A stretch of DNA of 64,000 nt from contig NZ_JAAXLS010000012.1 of assembly GCF_012328925.1 (NCBI RefSeq), positions 62,001 to 126,000 on the forward strand. The letters are read 5' to 3'. The notes under the pieces were generated by a model. That model searched no databases. It had not been told where the DNA came from and saw only the letters and a program-made list of their open reading frames with translations. This document shows, piece by piece, positions 61,383 to 64,000 of the stretch; the first letter of the stretch is position 1; each line of letters starts with the position of its first letter. This stretch comes from Amycolatopsis acididurans (GTDB lineage: Bacteria; Actinomycetota; Actinomycetes; Mycobacteriales; Pseudonocardiaceae). The translations under genes were made by a program, and so were the position numbers.

Positions 61383-62816
61383 ATGAACTACGACAAGCTG
61401 TTTATCGGCGGCGCATGGGTCGCCCCCTCTTCCGCCAAGCGAATCGACGTCCGCTCCGCCAGCACCGAGGAACCCATCGGGTCCGTGCCCGAGGCGCAGG
61501 AGGCCGATGTCGACGCCGCGGTCGCCGCGGGCCGGCGCGCTTTCCCCGTCTGGGCGCAGACTCCGCCCGCCGACCGTGCGGCCGCGATGGAACGGCTCGC
61601 CGGCATCCTCGAACGGCGCGCCGACGAAGTCGTGCAGCGGGTCAGCTCGCAGAACGGCATGCCGGTCGCGGTCGCCGGCCAGCTCGAAGGCGCGTTCCCC
61701 GTGGTGCTGCTGCGCTACTACGCGGGACTGATCCGGGACGGCGCGTCCGAGGAAACACGCCCCGGGCTGTTCGGCGGGAAGACCCTGGTGCGCAAGGAAG
61801 CCGTGGGCGTGGTCGGTGCGATCGTGCCGTGGAACTTCCCGCAGACCCTGGCGGCGTTCAAGTACGCTCCGGCGCTCGCGGCCGGTTGCCCGCTGGTGAT
61901 CAAGCCGTCGCCGGAGACCGTGCTCGACAGCTTCCTGTTCGCCGAAGCCGTGGCGGAGGCCGGAATTCCGGCCGGCGTGGTCAACATCGTGCCCGGCGGC
62001 CGCGAGCTCGGCGCCTACCTCGTCGAGCATCCCGGCATCGACAAGATCAGCTTCACCGGCTCGACCGCGGCCGGCCGGTCGATCGGCGAGACCTGTGGCC
62101 GGCTGCTGCGGCCGGTCACGCTCGAACTGGGCGGCAAGTCGGCCGCGATCGTGCTGGACGACGCGAAACTCGAGCTGGAGAAGATCGCCGAGCAGCTGTT
62201 CACCGCGACGCTGCTCAACAACGGCCAGACCTGCTTCCTCGGCACCCGCGTGCTCGCGCCGCGTGCCCGCTACAGCGAGATCGTGGACCTGTTCACCGGT
62301 TTCGCGGGTGCGCTGAAGGTCGGCGACGCGCTCGACCCGGCGACGCAGATCGGCCCGATGGCCAGCGCCCGCCAGCGGGAACGTGTCGAGGGCTACATCG
62401 CCAAGGGCCGCGGCGAGGGCGCGCGCGTCACGATCGGCGGCGGGCGTCCGGCCGATCGCGACCGCGGATACTTCGTGGAGCCGACCGTCTTCGCCGACGT
62501 GGACAACAACCACACGATCGCACAGGAGGAGATCTTCGGTCCGGTGTTGTCGGTGATCCCGTACGCCGACGAAGAGGAAGCCGTGCGCATCGCGAACGAC
62601 TCGGACTACGGCCTCGGCGGCACGGTCTGGACGAACGACCCGGAGCGTGGACTCGCGGTCGCGAAGCGGGTGCAGACGGGGACGATCGGCGTCAACACGT
62701 ACCTGCCGGACCCGACCGCGCCGTTCGGTGGCGTCAAGGCCAGCGGCATCGGGCGCGAACTCGGCCCGGAGGGATTGGCCAACTACCAGCAGCTGAAGTC
62801 GGTTTACCTGGGCTGA
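61383..62816 (+). CDS. Aldehyde dehydrogenase (NAD(P)-dependent)
   Basis: The 477-residue protein has VPWNFPQTLAAFKYAPALAA, the coenzyme site ISFTGSTAAGRSIG, the catalytic Glu in LELGGKSAAIVLDD and Cys in LLNNGQTCFLGTRV, and the closing GGVKASGIGRELGPEGLANY. It oxidises an aldehyde to an acid, likely the product of the alcohol dehydrogenase two genes upstream. The start is 37 bases after the regulator stop. Confidence 0.93.
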   Translation: MNYDKLFIGGAWVAPSSAKRIDVRSASTEEPIGSVPEAQEADVDAAVAAGRRAFPVWAQTPPADRAAAMERLAGILERRADEVVQRVSSQNGMPVAVAGQLEGAFPVVLLRYYAGLIRDGASEETRPGLFGGKTLVRKEAVGVVGAIVPWNFPQTLAAFKYAPALAAGCPLVIKPSPETVLDSFLFAEAVAEAGIPAGVVNIVPGGRELGAYLVEHPGIDKISFTGSTAAGRSIGETCGRLLRPVTLELGGKSAAIVLDDAKLELEKIAEQLFTATLLNNGQTCFLGTRVLAPRARYSEIVDLFTGFAGALKVGDALDPATQIGPMASARQRERVEGYIAKGRGEGARVTIGGGRPADRDRGYFVEPTVFADVDNNHTIAQEEIFGPVLSVIPYADEEEAVRIANDSDYGLGGTVWTNDPERGLAVAKRVQTGTIGVNTYLPDPTAPFGGVKASGIGRELGPEGLANYQQLKSVYLG

Positions 62817-62836
62817 GCCGGGGTTACCCCGCTCGT

Positions 62837-63124
62837 ATGAAGTTCCCGCGTGAGCGGCCGCGCACGCGCGAGGAGTACGAGCGGGGCCTGCCCAACTACC
62901 ACGATCCGACCGCGGGCTACGGCGGCGCCGCCCCGACCTACAGCGCCCTCACACTGCGGCTTGTGCTGGCCGCGCTGGCGGTGGTGCTGTGCATCGGGGC
63001 GGCCGTGCTGTTCGGCGCTGTTCACATGTGGTGGGCGACGGTGCTGCTCGCCGTGGTCGCGGTCGGATCCGTGATCGACTTCGCCTGGGTGCTGCATCGC
63101 AAGCGCCGCGGCGAACCGGGTTGA
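62837..63124 (+). CDS. Small two-helix membrane protein (DUF-type)
   Basis: The 95-residue product has a soluble N-terminus (PREEYERGLPNYHDP-like) then two hydrophobic segments (LVLAALAVVLCIGAAVLF; WWATVLLAVVAVGSVIDF) and a basic tail. It resembles short actinobacterial membrane proteins of unknown role. ATG 62837 follows the aldehyde dehydrogenase by 20 bases and may be co-transcribed. Confidence 0.65.
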   Translation: MKFPRERPRTREEYERGLPNYHDPTAGYGGAAPTYSALTLRLVLAALAVVLCIGAAVLFGAVHMWWATVLLAVVAVGSVIDFAWVLHRKRRGEPG

Positions 63125-63153
63125 CGCGCGTGCCGCCGGGGTAACCGGCCGGT

Positions 63154-63798
63154 ATGAGTCGGATTCGAGCGTATCCGGACCGCCGGGTGGCGGGCTTGCA
63201 TCTCGGCGAGCAGCTCCGGGAGCGCGAGTGGCACGATCCGCTCGTGCTCGGCCTCGCGCGCGGTGGCGTCGTCGTGGCGCACGCGGTGGCCGAGGTGCTC
63301 GGGGCGCCGCTGGACGTGGCGGTCGCGCGGAAGATCGGTGCGCCGGGCCATCCGGAGTTCGGTGTCGGCGCCATCACCGCCAGAGGCGAGGCGACTTACG
63401 ACGAACGGACGTTGGCCGCGCTGGGCCTCCGGCCCGACGATCTGGCGGAGGCGTGTGAGACCGAGCGCGCGGAGGCCCGCCGCCGTGAGGCGGTCTATCT
63501 CGGCGGCCGTTCGCCGCAGCCACGTGCCGACCGGGACGTGCTGCTGATCGATGACGGCCTCGCGACGGGGGTGACCGCACGCGCCGCCGCGCACGCCGTG
63601 CGCGAGGCGAAGCCGCGCTCGCTCGCCTTCGCCGCGCCGGTGTGCGCGCCCGAGGCGGCGATGAACCTGAAGTCCGATGTGGACGAAGTTGTCTGCCTGC
63701 TGATGCCGGACGAGTTCCGCGCGGTGGGGCAGTGGTACGGCAACTTCGACCAGACCACCGATGACGAGGTCGTCGAGCTGTTGGGGAGTAAGTCGTGA
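63154..63798 (+). CDS. Phosphoribosyltransferase family protein
   Basis: The 214-residue protein has DPLVLGLARGGVVVAHAVAE near the start and the PRPP loop VLLIDDGLATGVTARAA. It is the type often found with dienelactone-hydrolase-like genes in actinomycetes; the actual substrate is not known. The stop overlaps the next start (GTGA), so they are coupled. Confidence 0.88.
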   Translation: MSRIRAYPDRRVAGLHLGEQLREREWHDPLVLGLARGGVVVAHAVAEVLGAPLDVAVARKIGAPGHPEFGVGAITARGEATYDERTLAALGLRPDDLAEACETERAEARRREAVYLGGRSPQPRADRDVLLIDDGLATGVTARAAAHAVREAKPRSLAFAAPVCAPEAAMNLKSDVDEVVCLLMPDEFRAVGQWYGNFDQTTDDEVVELLGSKS

Positions 63799-64000
63799 CT
63801 GTTCCGCTCACGCTCGCCGGTGGCGCGGGCGATCTGACCGTGCCCGCCGACGCGGCCGGTGTCGTGGTTTTCGCCCATGGTTCGGGAAGTTCGCGCAAGA
63901 GCCCGCGCAATGTCGCGGTGGCACGCACCCTGCAGGACTACCGGCTCGCGACCGTGCTGTTCGATCTCCTGTCACCGGACGAGGACGACCGCCGCTTCGA
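63795..64000 (+). CDS. Alpha/beta-hydrolase (dienelactone hydrolase-like), partial
   Basis: The first 68 codons are present; the gene runs off the window. The start GTG overlaps the previous stop. VVVFAHGSGSSRKSPRNVAV is the oxyanion-hole region of small alpha/beta-hydrolases that accompany PRTase-type genes. No catalytic Ser is reached. Confidence 0.75.
   Translation, partial: MTVPLTLAGGAGDLTVPADAAGVVVFAHGSGSSRKSPRNVAVARTLQDYRLATVLFDLLSPDEDDRRF

Noticed and set aside
61415..62836. Long plus-strand frame over the aldehyde dehydrogenase in another frame
   Set aside because: Arg-rich shadow; only its end (from 62837) is a real small gene.
1..64000. CRISPR array
   Set aside because: No run of regularly spaced direct repeats was seen anywhere.

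Overview
This window is high-GC DNA with the gene style of a filamentous actinomycete. A member of the Pseudonocardiales such as Amycolatopsis would fit, but that is a guess from gene content, not a measurement. Boundaries, motifs and starts were read by eye. Functions come from recognised family motifs, not from database searches.

Layout. (1) About 1-4456 looks like one end of an integrative element: a large nested palindrome, two accessory ORFs, an excisionase and a tyrosine recombinase, ending at the 3' end of a tRNA-Ser(GGA) gene on the minus strand. (2) About 4620-11040 is mixed chromosomal content: an orphan oligopeptide-ABC ATPase, a GT-C-like membrane protein, a lipase-like hydrolase, and an unusual XRE-wHTH-MNT-like-HEPN-like regulator. 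(3) About 11320-33995 reads as a biosynthetic gene cluster. It holds an MFS exporter, two hotdog dehydratases, 2-oxoacid dehydrogenase E1 alpha and beta, a stand-alone 77-residue lipoyl protein, a KASIII, a 3-hydroxyacyl-CoA dehydrogenase, a very large ThDP enzyme, an acyl-CoA dehydrogenase, an HxxxD acyltransferase, a solute-binding lipoprotein, a decayed IS256-type transposase, a divergent sulfotransferase/sulfatase pair, a sedoheptulose-7-phosphate-cyclase-type enzyme, a LuxS homologue, a Gfo/Idh oxidoreductase and a reductase of the RmlD type. Part of this block (about 22.0-28.3 kb) is visibly lower in G+C. (4) About 34043-42902 encodes what appears to be a complete myo-inositol catabolic pathway (IolG, E, D, C, B, aldolase, A) with IclR regulators. 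(5) About 43-52.5 kb is rich in regulators: IclR, two AraC-type proteins, an AraC-like degenerate protein, GntR, EAL-CBS-GGDEF and XRE. It also has a tyrosine phenol-lyase/tryptophanase-type enzyme, and a radical SAM protein follows. (6) About 54-58 kb carries a TSUP anion transporter and CysD plus a CysN-CysC fusion for PAPS synthesis. (7) About 58-64 kb has an alcohol dehydrogenase, an AcoR-like regulator and an aldehyde dehydrogenase as a set, then small housekeeping genes. The last gene runs off the window.

How it may work together (inference). E1 alpha/beta would load an acyl group from a 2-oxo acid onto the free lipoyl protein. KASIII, the 3-hydroxyacyl dehydrogenase, the dehydratases and the acyl-CoA dehydrogenase would build a short, probably unsaturated acyl chain, and the HxxxD acyltransferase would put it on an alcohol. 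The sugar-phosphate cyclase, LuxS homologue, Gfo/Idh enzyme and RmlD-like reductase would supply a cyclitol or C5/C7 polyol. The result could be an acylated cyclitol. Sulfation and desulfation could act as protection or self-resistance, with PAPS supplied by the cysD/cysNC genes further right. The LuxS homologue with all catalytic residues, inside a cyclitol-type cluster of an actinomycete, and the E1-lipoyl-KASIII cassette lacking both an E2 and an ACP, are the features most likely to be new.
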